Assembly: GCA_963930055.1 (NCBI GenBank) | Contig: CAWVKS010000001.1 | Span: forward strand, 1-64,000 | DNA: 64,000 bases | Direction: 5' to 3' | Origin: Pullichristensenella sp963930055 | Lineage (GTDB): Bacteria; Bacillota; Clostridia; Christensenellales; Aristaeellaceae | Shown here: one piece after another, positions 1 through 8,207 of the stretch | How positions within the stretch are numbered: the first letter of the stretch is position 1 | How the letters are laid out: each line of letters opens with the position of its first letter | Program-made: the position numbers and the translations under genes | Notes under the pieces: generated by a model | Databases searched by the model: none | What the model was told of the DNA's origin: nothing | The model's input: the letters and a program-made list of their open reading frames with translations, nothing else

Positions 1-1
1 C

Positions 2-220
2 TATACGTATATCTATTTCATTGAGCGGGATGTGGATCTCCAAAGCCTGCGCCTGCAAAGGGAAGAAGTCATGGACGCGCGCTGGGCGTCGCGCGCGGAA
101 GTGCTGCAAATGATCGATACGGGCGTGTTCATCCCCTACCGCAAGAGCCTCGTCGAGCTGCTCTTCGACATGCGCGGCAAAATGGGCATGCTCCCCGTGC
201 CCTGGCCGGAAAGGACATAA
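2..220 (+). CDS. Nudix hydrolase, C-terminal part (truncated by window edge)
   Basis: Only the last 72 residues are in the window; the frame is open from the first base, so the gene starts upstream. The visible part, with an LQREEVMDARWAS segment, an acidic/hydrophobic alternation and a C-terminal FIPYRKSLVELLFDMR helix, resembles the end of Nudix hydrolases of the isopentenyl-diphosphate isomerase-like/YfcD group. The Nudix box itself (GX5EX7REUXEEXGU) would lie upstream and cannot be checked, so the substrate is unknown. A rho-independent terminator follows directly. The family call rests on C-terminal similarity only. Confidence 0.55.
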   Translation, partial: YTYIYFIERDVDLQSLRLQREEVMDARWASRAEVLQMIDTGVFIPYRKSLVELLFDMRGKMGMLPVPWPERT

Positions 221-223
221 AAA

Positions 224-253
224 ACGGACGCCCCGCAAATGGGCGTCCGTTTT
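224..253. terminator. Bidirectional rho-independent terminator
   Basis: A 10-bp perfect stem (ACGGACGCCC / GGGCGTCCGT) with a 7-nt loop is flanked by an A-run on the left and a T-run on the right. It can end both the Nudix gene (+) and the convergent rubredoxin gene (-). Confidence 0.85.
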
Positions 254-260
254 CGCGCCG

Positions 261-422
261 TCAGGCTTCTTCCTCGAACTGATCCTTGCCCACGCCGCAC
301 AGGGGGCAGACAAAATCTTCGGGAAGATCCTCCCACTTGGTGCCGGGGGCGATGCCGTTGTCCGGGTCGCCGGCCGCCTCGTCATATACCCAACCACAGA
401 CCATGCAAGTGTACTTCTTCAT
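261..422 (-). CDS. Rubredoxin
   Basis: A 53-residue one-iron electron carrier. Two CxxCG knuckles are visible (Cys6/Cys9 and Cys39/Cys42), with the conserved WVYDEAAGDPDNGIAPGT segment between them and the DFVCPLCG segment at the second knuckle, which is diagnostic for rubredoxin. Length matches the family (52-54 residues). The ATG has a GGGAGA ribosome site 5-6 bases upstream. It is a single-gene unit between a shared terminator and the oppositely oriented NifX-like operon. In anaerobes rubredoxins pass electrons to oxygen/superoxide-detoxifying enzymes; the partner here cannot be told from context. Confidence 0.96.
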   Translation of the reverse strand: MKKYTCMVCGWVYDEAAGDPDNGIAPGTKWEDLPEDFVCPLCGVGKDQFEEEA

Positions 423-520
423 CCGTATCTCCCTTTCCGGCCAGACGGCCAGCCATGATGTCTATTAGATACCCGCCGCGCGCATATCTGAAACGCCGGC
501 GGGAAAAATTTTTTCGGGGC

Positions 521-549
521 TTGACAAACGCGCCGCCCCGTGCTAAACT
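521..549 (+). promoter_or_regulatory. SigA-type promoter of the NifX-like operon
   Basis: TTGACA (521-526), 17-bp spacer, TAAACT (544-549) preceded by an extended TGC. The expected start is near 556, just before the palindrome at 561-572. Confidence 0.8.
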
Positions 550-560
550 ATGCTTGAAAA

Positions 561-572
561 TGACATATGTCA
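561..572. promoter_or_regulatory. Perfect 12-bp palindrome TGACATATGTCA, candidate operator
   Basis: TGACATATGTCA is its own reverse complement and sits about 5 bases after the predicted transcription start, between the -10 box and the ribosome site of the NifX-like gene. The position fits a repressor site. The DUF134 helix-turn-helix protein encoded two genes downstream is the obvious candidate ligand, but this is inference. Confidence 0.55.
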
Positions 573-590
573 GAAATGGAGGTTTCAAAC

Positions 591-1007
591 ATGAAGATCG
601 CGGTTACCTATGAAAATGGGAACGTCTTTCAGCACTTTGGCCGCACGCGCCAGTTCAAGCTCTACGAGGTGGAAAACGGCGCCATCCAGTCCGAACGCAT
701 CCTCGAGGGCGACGAGGCGGGCCACAGCGCCCTGGCCGGCCAGCTCAAGCAGGCTGGCGTGGATACGCTGATTTGCGGCGGCATGGGCGAGGGCGCGCGC
801 GTGGCGCTCAGCGAATTGGGCGTCACCGTGTATGCGGGCGCGCAGGGCAGCGCCGATGAAGCTGTCCGCGCCCTGCTGGCCGGCACGCTCAAGGCCACGG
901 CTTCCGCCACCTGCGGCCACCACGGCCACGAGCATGGCCACCACGACTGCCACGGCCACGAAGGCCACGAGGGCTGCGGCGGCCATCACGGCCACTGCCA
1001 CGGCTAG
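591..1007 (+). CDS. NifX/NifB-type dinitrogenase Fe-Mo cofactor-binding family protein with His-rich tail
   Basis: A 138-residue protein. Residues 1-105 form a NifX/NifB-C/MTH1175-like domain (start MKIAVTYENGNVFQHFGRT, then LICGGMGEGARVAL), a fold that binds or carries Fe-S/Fe-Mo cofactor precursors in nitrogenase systems and has unknown roles elsewhere. Residues about 108-138 are an exceptional His/Cys/Gly tail (13 His and 4 Cys), a likely metal chelator. The ATG at 591 was chosen over the upstream 567 frame because GGAGG lies 7 bases before it. It is the first gene of a four-gene operon with a DUF134 regulator and two redox/radical proteins; no nif genes are present, so a nitrogenase role is unlikely. 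Confidence 0.9.
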   Translation: MKIAVTYENGNVFQHFGRTRQFKLYEVENGAIQSERILEGDEAGHSALAGQLKQAGVDTLICGGMGEGARVALSELGVTVYAGAQGSADEAVRALLAGTLKATASATCGHHGHEHGHHDCHGHEGHEGCGGHHGHCHG

Positions 1008-1016
1008 GCGGACGCC

Positions 1017-1370
1017 ATGCCCAGGCCGAGTAAGTGCCGCCGTGTCTGCGCCGCGCCGCGCTGCACGCATTTCGAGCCGCAAAACGCCGCCGCCGCCGAG
1101 CCGGTGGTCATGCAGGTGGACGAGTTCGAGGCGATGCGCCTGATGGACTATGAAAACCTCACCCAGGAGGAGTGCGCCCGCCGCATGGACGTGGCGCGCA
1201 CCACCGTCACCGGCATCTACATGCGCGCCCGCCGCAAGGTGGCCACGGCGCTGGTCGAAGGCCGACCGCTGCACATCCGCGGTGGCTCCTTCGCGGTCTG
1301 CGAGGGCGGCGGGGGCTGCGGCTGCGGCCGCTGCCGGCGGGGGAGGGACGGTTTCCCCCACGGCAGTTGA
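1017..1370 (+). CDS. DUF134 family (PF02001) DNA-binding protein
   Basis: A 117-residue protein with the family pattern: an N-terminal MPRPSKCRRVC cysteine-containing stretch, then VDEFEAMRLMDYENLTQEE leading into a sigma-70 region 4-like helix-turn-helix (ECARRMDVARTTVTGIYMRA, about residues 53-72), and a Gly/Cys-rich tail (CGCGRCRRG). DUF134 proteins commonly sit beside NifX-like genes in anaerobes. The ATG lies 10 bases after the upstream stop, so the two genes are co-transcribed. The likely role is metal- or redox-responsive regulation of this operon, possibly at the palindrome 561-572; the cysteines at both ends could bind the signal. Function is inferred, family membership is clear. Confidence 0.88.
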   Translation: MPRPSKCRRVCAAPRCTHFEPQNAAAAEPVVMQVDEFEAMRLMDYENLTQEECARRMDVARTTVTGIYMRARRKVATALVEGRPLHIRGGSFAVCEGGGGCGCGRCRRGRDGFPHGS

Positions 1371-1389
1371 CAAAGGAGGATTTTTGCCC

Positions 1390-1659
1390 ATGAACGTCGA
1401 AATCTATAACCCGGATAACCTCTCGGAGGACTTCATCCGCGCCGAGATCGCGCAGGCGGAAAGGGAACAGAACCGCAAGGCCCGCCGCGCCGAGTTTTAC
1501 CGCGCCGATGGGGAAAACGCCCGCGAGGTATTCTACTGGCAGCCCGTCGAATTCCAGCGCATCCGCCGCATCACCGGCTACCTGGTGGGCACCATCGACC
1601 GCTGGAACGACGCCAAGCGCGCCGAGGAGAAGGACCGCGTCAAGCACGCCTGCTGCTGA
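1390..1659 (+). CDS. Stand-alone NrdD-type glycyl-radical module (short anaerobic ribonucleotide reductase homologue)
   Basis: An 89-residue protein whose second half (about residues 53-86, VFYWQPVEFQRIRRITGYL onward to RVKH) matches the C-terminal glycyl-radical region of class III ribonucleotide reductase NrdD, where the pattern is R-x-C-GYLG...RxNxGK-xE-xxRVKH. The GYL glycine that would carry the radical is present; the preceding Cys of NrdD is Thr here. The N-terminal half is a charged helical segment, and the protein ends in HACC. The zinc-cysteine loop and the catalytic barrel of NrdD are absent, so this is not a reductase by itself. It lies within the NifX/DUF134 operon with a GGAGG site 9 bases before the ATG. 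Confidence 0.65.
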   Translation: MNVEIYNPDNLSEDFIRAEIAQAEREQNRKARRAEFYRADGENAREVFYWQPVEFQRIRRITGYLVGTIDRWNDAKRAEEKDRVKHACC

Positions 1660-1726
1660 CGCCCCGGGGAACGCGCGCCCCCTCCCCTGAGGGGCGTGGG
1701 AAATAACACAAATGGGAGGAAGCACC

Positions 1727-1927
1727 ATGGAGAGCGGAACCATCATCTGCAACTGCAAACAGGTCAGCTACGGCCAGATCGAGGACGTCGTCCGCGGCGA
1801 AAACAACATCAAGGATGTGGTCAAGGTCTTTGACGACGTCCAGAAGCAGACCCACTGCTCCACCGGCTGCGGCGGCTGCCACGACAAGATCATGGATATC
1901 ATCGCCGACATGCTCTATCAGCGCTGA
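1727..1927 (+). CDS. BFD-like [2Fe-2S]-binding protein
   Basis: A 66-residue protein with the bacterioferritin-associated-ferredoxin/NirB-type iron-sulfur arrangement: CNC near residues 8-10 and a CSTGCGGC cluster near residues 45-52, giving four ligands C-x-C...C-x2-C on a small helical scaffold. Such domains are electron carriers or accept/donate clusters. The ATG is preceded by GGGAGGA. It is the last gene of the operon and is followed by a hairpin with a T-run. Its pairing with a glycyl-radical-like module and a NifX-like carrier suggests a redox or cofactor-handling unit; no enzyme partner is encoded here. Confidence 0.85.
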   Translation: MESGTIICNCKQVSYGQIEDVVRGENNIKDVVKVFDDVQKQTHCSTGCGGCHDKIMDIIADMLYQR

Positions 1928-2014
1928 GCCCGCGCAAGGGAAACCTTCTGACCGCCTCCATGCGACAAGTGGGGGCGGTCAGTCTGTCGATCAAGCGGTC
2001 AGGGCAGGCGGAAA

Positions 2015-2040
2015 GCCCGCGAGCCGGGCGGTGTTTTTTT
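2015..2040 (+). terminator. Rho-independent terminator of the NifX-like operon
   Basis: A GCCCG / CGGGC stem with a 5-nt loop is followed by GGTG and seven T. The upstream spacer holds a 15-bp direct repeat (CGCCTCCATGCGACA at about 1953 and 2070) of no clear function. Confidence 0.65.
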
Positions 2041-2113
2041 ATCGGGATGCGCGCGCCCGCGGGCGCGGGAACGCCTCCATGCGACAGGCGAAGGCGACCT
2101 GCGCCCTGCCGCG

Positions 2114-2142
2114 TTGCGCTTCTTTGCGGGATGTGCTATCAT
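2114..2142 (+). promoter_or_regulatory. Promoter of the esterase/radical SAM pair
   Basis: TTGCGC, 17-bp spacer, TATCAT with an extended TGC in front of the -10 box, 36 bases before the esterase GTG. Confidence 0.65.
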
Positions 2143-2178
2143 ATCCGTAGTTCCAGAAACGAAAGGTGGGGAAGGGAA

Positions 2179-2841
2179 GTGCCGGTATTTTCCGCGCAAC
2201 ACCTGCGCATCGCGGTCTTTCCCGCCGCCGTCGCCGCCCCGATTGTCTATCTCTGCGCCGTGGAGGACGACGCGGAGGCGCTGCGCACGGCTCTTGCTGG
2301 CGCTCCGGCGCACACGCTCGTCTGCGTGAGCGGCTTTGCCTGGGAGCGCGACCTCTCCCCGTGGCCGGCCCCGGCCCTCGGGCGCGGCCAGCCCTTTCCC
2401 GGCGGCGCGGGCGGTTGCCTGCGCCTACTGACGCAAAACGTCCTCCCCGAGGCGGAAGCGCTGCTGCCCGCCCCACCGACGTGGCGCGCCCTTGCCGGCT
2501 ATTCCCTCGCCGGCCTCTTCGCTCTCTGGTCGCTCTGCCAGACGGATCTCTTCGCCCGCGCCGCCAGCATGTCCGGCTCGCTCTGGTATCCCGGGGCGCT
2601 TGACTACTTCCGCGCCCACACGCCGCCGCGCCGCCCGGACTGCGTCTATCTCTCCCTCGGCGACCGCGAGGCGAAGGCGCGCGACCCTGTACTCAAAACA
2701 GTGCGCCGGGAAACGGAGGCCGTCGCCGCCCACTTTCGCGCCCGTGGCGTCCCCACGGCGCTGGAATTCCCCCCGGGCAACCACTTTCAGAATGTCACCA
2801 AGCGCACGGCTGCGGGCATCCGCTGGCTGCTCAGGCACTGA
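2179..2841 (+). CDS. Alpha/beta-hydrolase, putative esterase (PF00756-like)
   Basis: A 220-residue serine hydrolase of the esterase D/enterochelin-esterase-like superfamily. The nucleophile elbow GYSLAGL has Ser109 in the GxSxxG context. The SGSLWYPG strand, the acid region SLGDREAKARDP and the histidine in PPGNHFQN complete a plausible Ser-Asp-His triad. There is no signal peptide, so it is cytoplasmic. GTG 2179 is the chosen start because a GGGGAAGGG purine tract precedes it and the promoter at 2114-2142 lies upstream; the open frame extends back to 1960 but overlaps that promoter. The radical SAM gene follows 15 bases later. The substrate is unknown; a siderophore or carbohydrate ester is only a guess. 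Confidence 0.8.
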   Translation: MPVFSAQHLRIAVFPAAVAAPIVYLCAVEDDAEALRTALAGAPAHTLVCVSGFAWERDLSPWPAPALGRGQPFPGGAGGCLRLLTQNVLPEAEALLPAPPTWRALAGYSLAGLFALWSLCQTDLFARAASMSGSLWYPGALDYFRAHTPPRRPDCVYLSLGDREAKARDPVLKTVRRETEAVAAHFRARGVPTALEFPPGNHFQNVTKRTAAGIRWLLRH

Positions 2842-2856
2842 AGAAAGGAGAAGAGC

Positions 2857-3759
2857 GTGTCTCCCATTATCCGCGATATCGAGGTCAAGAGCGTGCTCAC
2901 CAGGTCCAATCTCCCCGTGGCCGATTATTCCGTCAACCCCTATGTCGGCTGCGCCCATGGCTGCAGGTACTGCTACGCCTCCTTCATGAAGCGCTTCACG
3001 AACCACCCCGAGCCGTGGGGCGGCTTCGTGGACGTCAAGCACTGGACGCCCATCAAAAACCCGGGCAGATACGCGGGAAAGGAGCTGTTTTTAGGCTCCG
3101 TCACCGACCCCTATCAGCCCCTGGAGGCGCGCTATGGCCGCACGCGCGCGCTGCTTGAGCAGATGCGGGGCAGCGGCTGTACGGTGAGCATATCCACCAA
3201 GTCCGACCTCGTGCTGCGTGACCTCGACCTCATCCGAACGTTTCCCAACGCCCGCGTCTCCTGGTCGATCAACACGCTCGACGAATCTTTCCGCCGGGAC
3301 ATGGACGATGCCGCCCCCATCGCGCGCCGTCTCGAGGCCATGCGCGCCTTTCACGCGGCCGGCGTGCGCACCACCTGCTTCATCTCGCCTATCTTCCCCG
3401 GCATCACGGACGTGCCCGCCATCATCCGCCGCGCCAGGGGACAGTGCAATCTCATCTGGCTGGAGAACCTCAACCTGCGTGGCGGCTACAAAAAGACCAT
3501 CCTCGACTATATCGCCGCGCGCTATCCGTCCCTCATGCCCCTCTACGAGGCCATTTATATCCGCGGCGACCGCGGCTACTGGGCGGCGCTGGATGAGGAA
3601 GTGCGCGCCTTCGCCGCCACCCAAGGGCTCCCCTACGTGCGTGACGACGATTCCATCCGCCGCCCCTTCGCGGCCCCGCCGCTCGTGGTCAATTACTTTT
3701 TCCACGAGGAGATCATCCCCTCCGCCAAGCGCGCAAAGTTGCGAAGTGCGCAAAGATAA
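2857..3759 (+). CDS. Radical SAM protein, SPL/Rv2578c-like family
   Basis: A 300-residue protein. The CxxxCxxC motif CAHGCRYC (Cys32, Cys36, Cys39) ligates a [4Fe-4S] cluster that cleaves S-adenosylmethionine. The context NPYVGCAHGCRYCYASFM and the LGSVTDPYQPLE segment are typical of the radical SAM group related to spore photoproduct lyase and the archaeal/bacterial Rv2578c-type proteins. The C-terminal part has no extra Cys cluster. GTG 2857 is used, with GAAAGGAGAAG a few bases upstream. It shares the esterase promoter and ends at a terminator facing the GH13 gene. The substrate is unknown; it is shorter than true SplB and lacks evidence of DNA-lesion specificity. Confidence 0.85.
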   Translation: MSPIIRDIEVKSVLTRSNLPVADYSVNPYVGCAHGCRYCYASFMKRFTNHPEPWGGFVDVKHWTPIKNPGRYAGKELFLGSVTDPYQPLEARYGRTRALLEQMRGSGCTVSISTKSDLVLRDLDLIRTFPNARVSWSINTLDESFRRDMDDAAPIARRLEAMRAFHAAGVRTTCFISPIFPGITDVPAIIRRARGQCNLIWLENLNLRGGYKKTILDYIAARYPSLMPLYEAIYIRGDRGYWAALDEEVRAFAATQGLPYVRDDDSIRRPFAAPPLVVNYFFHEEIIPSAKRAKLRSAQR

Positions 3760-3800
3760 AAAACCGCGCGCCCGGCTTTGTACCGGGCGCGCAGCACATT
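3757..3800. terminator. Bidirectional rho-independent terminator
   Basis: A 10-bp perfect stem (GCGCGCCCGG / CCGGGCGCGC) with a 7-nt loop has ATAAAAAA on the left and CATTTT on the right. It ends the radical SAM gene (+) and the GH13 gene (-). Confidence 0.88.
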
Positions 3801-3815
3801 TTGGGAAAGAGATCG

Positions 3816-5731
3816 TTACAACCCCTTGCGGTCGACGCGCACGCGCACGCGCTCGTCTTTGGCGCTGTTGCCGAACACGTCCTGTCCGTGCTCGATGAAG
3901 CGCTCCACCACCAGCGCGTCGGCGCTTTCGGCGTAGATGCGCATATCGCCCGTGCGCAGGGCGGGGGAGCTGCGGCGTTTTAGCGACTGCTCGCGCATCT
4001 TTTCCGTCAGCTCCGCTATACGTATATCTATTGGGAAGGTCTTGCGGCAGAAGGGGTCGGCCATGCCGGTCACGCCCGCCTCGTCGCCGTAGTAGATGCA
4101 GGGCATGCCGGGCAGGGCGCACATCAGCGTCCAGGCGGCGATGAGGCGGCGCTTGCCGCGCTCGTACTGTTCCTTCGTCAGTTCCAGCGGGAAGCGGTAG
4201 CGGCGCTCGGGCTGCATGTTGCCGCAGTCGGCCAGTACGTTGATGGCGCGCGGCTTGTCGTGGCTGCCCAGGAGGTTCATCAGCGAGTAGAAGAACGATG
4301 CCGGCATGCTCTCGCGCATGGCCTCGATGCGCCGCACGAGCGTATAGGCGTCGATCTTGAAGGTGAAGAACGCCAGCACCGCCTCGCGCAGGGGGTAGTT
4401 CATCACGCTGTCCAGGGTGTCGCCGGCGCAATAGCAGCGCGCCTCGCCGTAGGCGATCTTGTTGGTCGGGTCCTCCCACACCTCGCCCAGCAGCGTCGCT
4501 TCTTCATCCGTGCTCTTTACGCGACGGCGCAGTTCGCGCAAAAAGGGCATGGGCAGTTCGTCCGCCACGTCCAGCCGCCAGCCGGCGGTACCGGCCTTGA
4601 TCCAGTGCGCGGCCACGCCGTCCTCGCCGTTGATTGAAGGCGCGGTAGCTCTTGTCCATTTCGTTGACGTTGGGCAGCGTCGTAAAGCCCCACCAGCAGT
4701 CGTAGTCCTTTGGCCACTGGCGGAAGCGGTACCAGGCGCGGTAGGGACTCTTTTCGTCGCGGGTAAGCGCCCGTCTGCTCGCCGTAGGTGCCGTATTTGT
4801 TGAAATAGACGCTGTCCGCCCCCGTATGGGAGAACACGCCGTCGAGGATCACGCGGATGCCGCGCTTCTTCGCCGCCGCGCACAGCGAGCGCAGGTCCTC
4901 CTCCGTGCCGAAGGAGGGGTCCACCTGCAAATAGTTGCCGGTGTCGTACTTGTGGTTCGAGGGCGAACGGAAGATGGGGTTCAGGTACAAGACCGTCACG
5001 CCCAGACTCTCGATGTAGGGCAGCTTTTCCTCGATGCCGCGCAGGTCGCCGCCGAAAAAGTCGTTGGCGGAGTGTTCCTGCGCGTCCAGTTCCAGGTTCA
5101 GGTCAGGCCACTCGTACCAGTCCTTGTGATAATAGCACCACGGCGCGAGGTTCTTTTGGTCCTTTTCGCCCGCGCGATGGAAGCGGTCGACCATGATCTG
5201 CATCATCGTCGCCTCGCGCATCCAGGCCGGCCCCTCGCCCGCCGGGTCGTACACGGTAATCTGGTAGCTCGGCGGCTCGCAGCCGTATACCTCGCCCGCG
5301 CCGTAGCAGTGGTCGCGCGCGTCGCCATAGTACAGGGGCGAAACGGGGTGCGCGCGCAGGTCCTCATTGGCCAGCGCCGAGGAGTTTACGGCGGCGCGCA
5401 GCGCGTCGATATCGTCGTATTCGAGGATGAAGTAATACCACAAACTGCCGGTATCCTCCGGCAGCGCGGCTTCGCAGGTGAACACGGCCTCGCCCGGCCG
5501 CGGCGATATGGCGTGCGCCCGCTCCACATGCCGGGGACCGTGCTCCGGGAAGAGCGTGGGGTCAGCGGACACGCGCGCCATGGGCACGCGCCACTCGCGC
5601 CCGTCCTTCCACAGCCTCAGGGTCGCGGACTTTGCGCCGTCCGCCCGCACCGAGAGGCGCACCGTCTCACCCAACGGACGCGCGCCTTCGGGAAAGCGAA
5701 AGCGCGCGTCGCGGGAATCGTGAAAGATCAC
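3816..5731 (-). pseudogene. GH13 alpha-amylase/neopullulanase-like gene with two single-base insertions
   Basis: Reading on the minus strand from GTG 5731, an N-terminal beta-sandwich domain is followed by a GH13 barrel: YLNPIFRSPSNHKYDTGNY, GVFSHTG, the nucleophile segment GWRLDVADEL, the acid segment GEVWED and GSHDKP. The frame breaks twice. An extra G in the run 4761-4763 shifts it after NKYGTYGEQTGAY, and an extra T at 4634-4635 shifts it again just before INGEDG. Removing both restores a continuous protein of about 637 residues, including AWYRFRQWPKDYDCWWGF. All catalytic regions are intact, so this is either a recent pseudogene or two sequencing errors. Its start overlaps the glgP stop (GTGA), so it belongs to a glycogen/maltodextrin degradation operon. 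Confidence 0.8.
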
Positions 5732-8175
5732 AGCTCCAAGGGCTCCAGATGCCAGATTTTTTCGTTATACTCCGCGATGGTGCGGTCGGCGGCAAACACG
5801 CCGCTCCTGGCGGTGTTGATGACCGCCATTTTCAGCCACTTGTCGCGGTCGAGATAGGCCTCGCCCACGCGGCGCTGCGTGGAGAGGAACGAGGGCAGGT
5901 CCTTGAGAACAAAGTAGGGGTCGGCCATGCCGCCGTTGTCGCCGAACAGCAGGGCGTGGTAGAGCTCCTGGAACAGCTGGTGGTTCTCCGGGCACAGCTC
6001 GCCGTTGATGAGCTGGTCCATGGCGCGGCGGATGGCGGGGTTGGTTTCGTAGATCTCGCTGGCGCGATACTTGGAATAGCCCTCTTCCACTTCGTCGGCG
6101 CGCAGGCCGAAGATGAAGATATTCTCGTCGCCCACGGCGTCGTGGATCTCGCAGTTGGCGCCGTCCATGGTGCCAACGGTCACCGCGCCGTTCATCATGA
6201 ACTTCATGTTGCCCGTGCCGCTGGCCTCCTTGCCGGCGGTGGACAGCTGCTCGGAGATCTCCGTCGCCGGCATGAGGATCTCCGCCAGCGAAACGCAGTA
6301 ATTCTCCAGGAACACCACGTTGATCAGCTTCGAGGCGCGCGGATGTTTTTTCACCAATTCGCCGATGGAGTTGATCAGCTTGATGATCAGCTTGGCGCGG
6401 TAGTATCCCGGCGAAGCCTTGGCGCCGAACAGGTAGGTGCGCGGCGTGAACTGCACGTTGGGATTGTCCACGATCATGTTGTAGAACATGAGGATGCCCA
6501 GCGCGTTCATCAGCTGCCGCTTGTATTCGTGCAGGCGCTTGGCCTGTGTGTCAAACACCGTGTCCGGGTCGATGATCGCGCCCTGATGCGCCTTGACAAA
6601 GCGCGCCAGGCGCTCCTTGTTTGCGTGCTTGACCTTGTCAAACCGCTCGCGGAAGGCGGCGTCGTCGGCAAAGGGCGCAAGGTCGGAAAGCCGCTGCGGG
6701 TCGCGCCGCCAGGCCGTGCCGATGGCCTCGTCCAGCAATTTGGACAGGCCGGGGTTGGCCTGCATCAGCCAGCGGCGATGGGTGATGCCGTTGGTGATGG
6801 AAACGAACTTGCGCGGCTGCAGCATGGCGTAGTCGCGGAAGGTCTGCTTGCGCAAAATGTCGGTGTGTATGGCGGAAACGCCGTTGACCGAGTGCGAATA
6901 GGCCACGGCGAGGTTCGCCATCTGCACCTGCCCGTAGGCGAGTATGGACATATGGGCGATGCGGTCCCACTGGCCGGGGAAGGCGTCCCACAGATCCTGG
7001 CAGAGGCGGCGGTTCATCTCATTGAGGATCATGTAGATGCGCGGCAATTGCACGCGGAACATGTCCTCCGGCCAGCGCTCCAGCGCCTCCTGCATGACGG
7101 TGTGGTTGGTGTAGGCGAACGTGCGGTAGCAGATGTCCTGGGCAAAATCCCAGTCCAATTCGTATTCGTCCACCAGTATGCGCATCAGCTCCGGGATGGC
7201 GATGGCCGGGTGGGTGTCGTTGATGTGGATGGCCACCTTGTCCGGGAAAATGCGCCAGTTGTAGCCGTAGACCTTGATAAAATCGTTCACGGCGTACTGT
7301 ATGGACGCGGAGGAGAAGAAGTACTGCTGCTTGAGGCGCAGCTCCTTGCCCTCGTAGTTGTTGTCGTTGGGGTAGAGCACCTTGGAGATGACCTCGGCCA
7401 GTTCGCGCTCCTCCATGGCGCGTATGTACTGCCCGGAGTTGAACGAGGCCATGTCGATCTGCTTTTTCGAGCGCGCCGACCACACGCGCAGCATGTTGAC
7501 CATGCAGCTGTCGTAGCCGACCACGGGGATGTCGTAGGGCACGGCCTCCACGGTCTTGTAGTCGAGGTGGCGGTACTTGAGCCGCCCGTTTTCGGTATAC
7601 TCCTCCAGCCGGCCGCCGAAGTGGACTTCCACCGTCTCGTCCGGCCGCGGGATCTCCCAGATATTGCCCGATTCCAGCCAGTTGTCCGGCACCTCGGCCT
7701 GATAGCCGTCGATCAGCTTCTGGCGGAACAGGCCGAACTCATAGCGGATGGTGCAGCCCATGGCCGGCAGCTCCATCGTGGTCAGGGCGTCCAAAAAGCA
7801 GGCCGCCAGGCGGCCGAGGCCGCCGTTGCCCAGGCCCGGTTCCGGCTCCAGCTCAAAGATGGCCTCTTCGTTGATGCCCAGCTCCTTGAGCGCCTGCGCG
7901 TAGTTGTCCTCGTTGACGAGGTTGACGATATTGGAATGCAGCGCGCGGCCGGTGAGGAACTCGGCGCACAGATAATAGACCTTCTTCTTGCGTTCCGTCT
8001 TGCGCACGCCGCGGGACGCGGTGCGCCGGCGCATCACTTCGTCGCGCACGGTGCGCGCCACGGCCTGGTACAGCTGCTGCGGCGTGGCGTCGCTCAGCCC
8101 GCAACCAAAATTATTTTCCAGCTTTTCTCGTATGGACTGCTTGATTTCTTCAACGCCCATGCGGTCAAACTCCAT
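5728..8175 (-). CDS. glgP: Glycogen/maltodextrin phosphorylase
   Basis: An 815-residue GT35 enzyme that releases glucose-1-phosphate from alpha-1,4-glucans. The PLP-binding signature EASGTGNMKFMMNGA carries the cofactor lysine (about Lys658). The N-terminal dimer region, the LGNGGLGRLAACFLD segment and YDIPVVGYD are all present, and the length is standard for bacterial phosphorylases. ATG 8175 has a GGGGAGG site at proper spacing; an internal ATG at 8160 is less likely. The stop overlaps the GH13 start by four bases, indicating translational coupling. A strong promoter lies at 8208-8236. With the amylase-like partner it would mobilise storage glucan. Confidence 0.97.
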   Translation of the reverse strand: MEFDRMGVEEIKQSIREKLENNFGCGLSDATPQQLYQAVARTVRDEVMRRRTASRGVRKTERKKKVYYLCAEFLTGRALHSNIVNLVNEDNYAQALKELGINEEAIFELEPEPGLGNGGLGRLAACFLDALTTMELPAMGCTIRYEFGLFRQKLIDGYQAEVPDNWLESGNIWEIPRPDETVEVHFGGRLEEYTENGRLKYRHLDYKTVEAVPYDIPVVGYDSCMVNMLRVWSARSKKQIDMASFNSGQYIRAMEERELAEVISKVLYPNDNNYEGKELRLKQQYFFSSASIQYAVNDFIKVYGYNWRIFPDKVAIHINDTHPAIAIPELMRILVDEYELDWDFAQDICYRTFAYTNHTVMQEALERWPEDMFRVQLPRIYMILNEMNRRLCQDLWDAFPGQWDRIAHMSILAYGQVQMANLAVAYSHSVNGVSAIHTDILRKQTFRDYAMLQPRKFVSITNGITHRRWLMQANPGLSKLLDEAIGTAWRRDPQRLSDLAPFADDAAFRERFDKVKHANKERLARFVKAHQGAIIDPDTVFDTQAKRLHEYKRQLMNALGILMFYNMIVDNPNVQFTPRTYLFGAKASPGYYRAKLIIKLINSIGELVKKHPRASKLINVVFLENYCVSLAEILMPATEISEQLSTAGKEASGTGNMKFMMNGAVTVGTMDGANCEIHDAVGDENIFIFGLRADEVEEGYSKYRASEIYETNPAIRRAMDQLINGELCPENHQLFQELYHALLFGDNGGMADPYFVLKDLPSFLSTQRRVGEAYLDRDKWLKMAVINTARSGVFAADRTIAEYNEKIWHLEPLEL

Positions 8176-8207
8176 GACATAGCCTCCCCGTCGGAAAAAT
8201 ACAATCT

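Noticed and set aside
591..1007. Nitrogenase cofactor role for the NifX-like protein
   Set aside because: No nif structural or assembly genes are present and this family is widespread in non-diazotrophs.
1..4032. 17-nt identical sequence CTATACGTATATCTATT at 1-17 and 4016-4032
   Set aside because: Both copies are inside coding frames that read normally (Nudix tail; GH13 segment PIDIRIAE), and a 17-mer match within 64 kb is not rare enough to call a repeat element.
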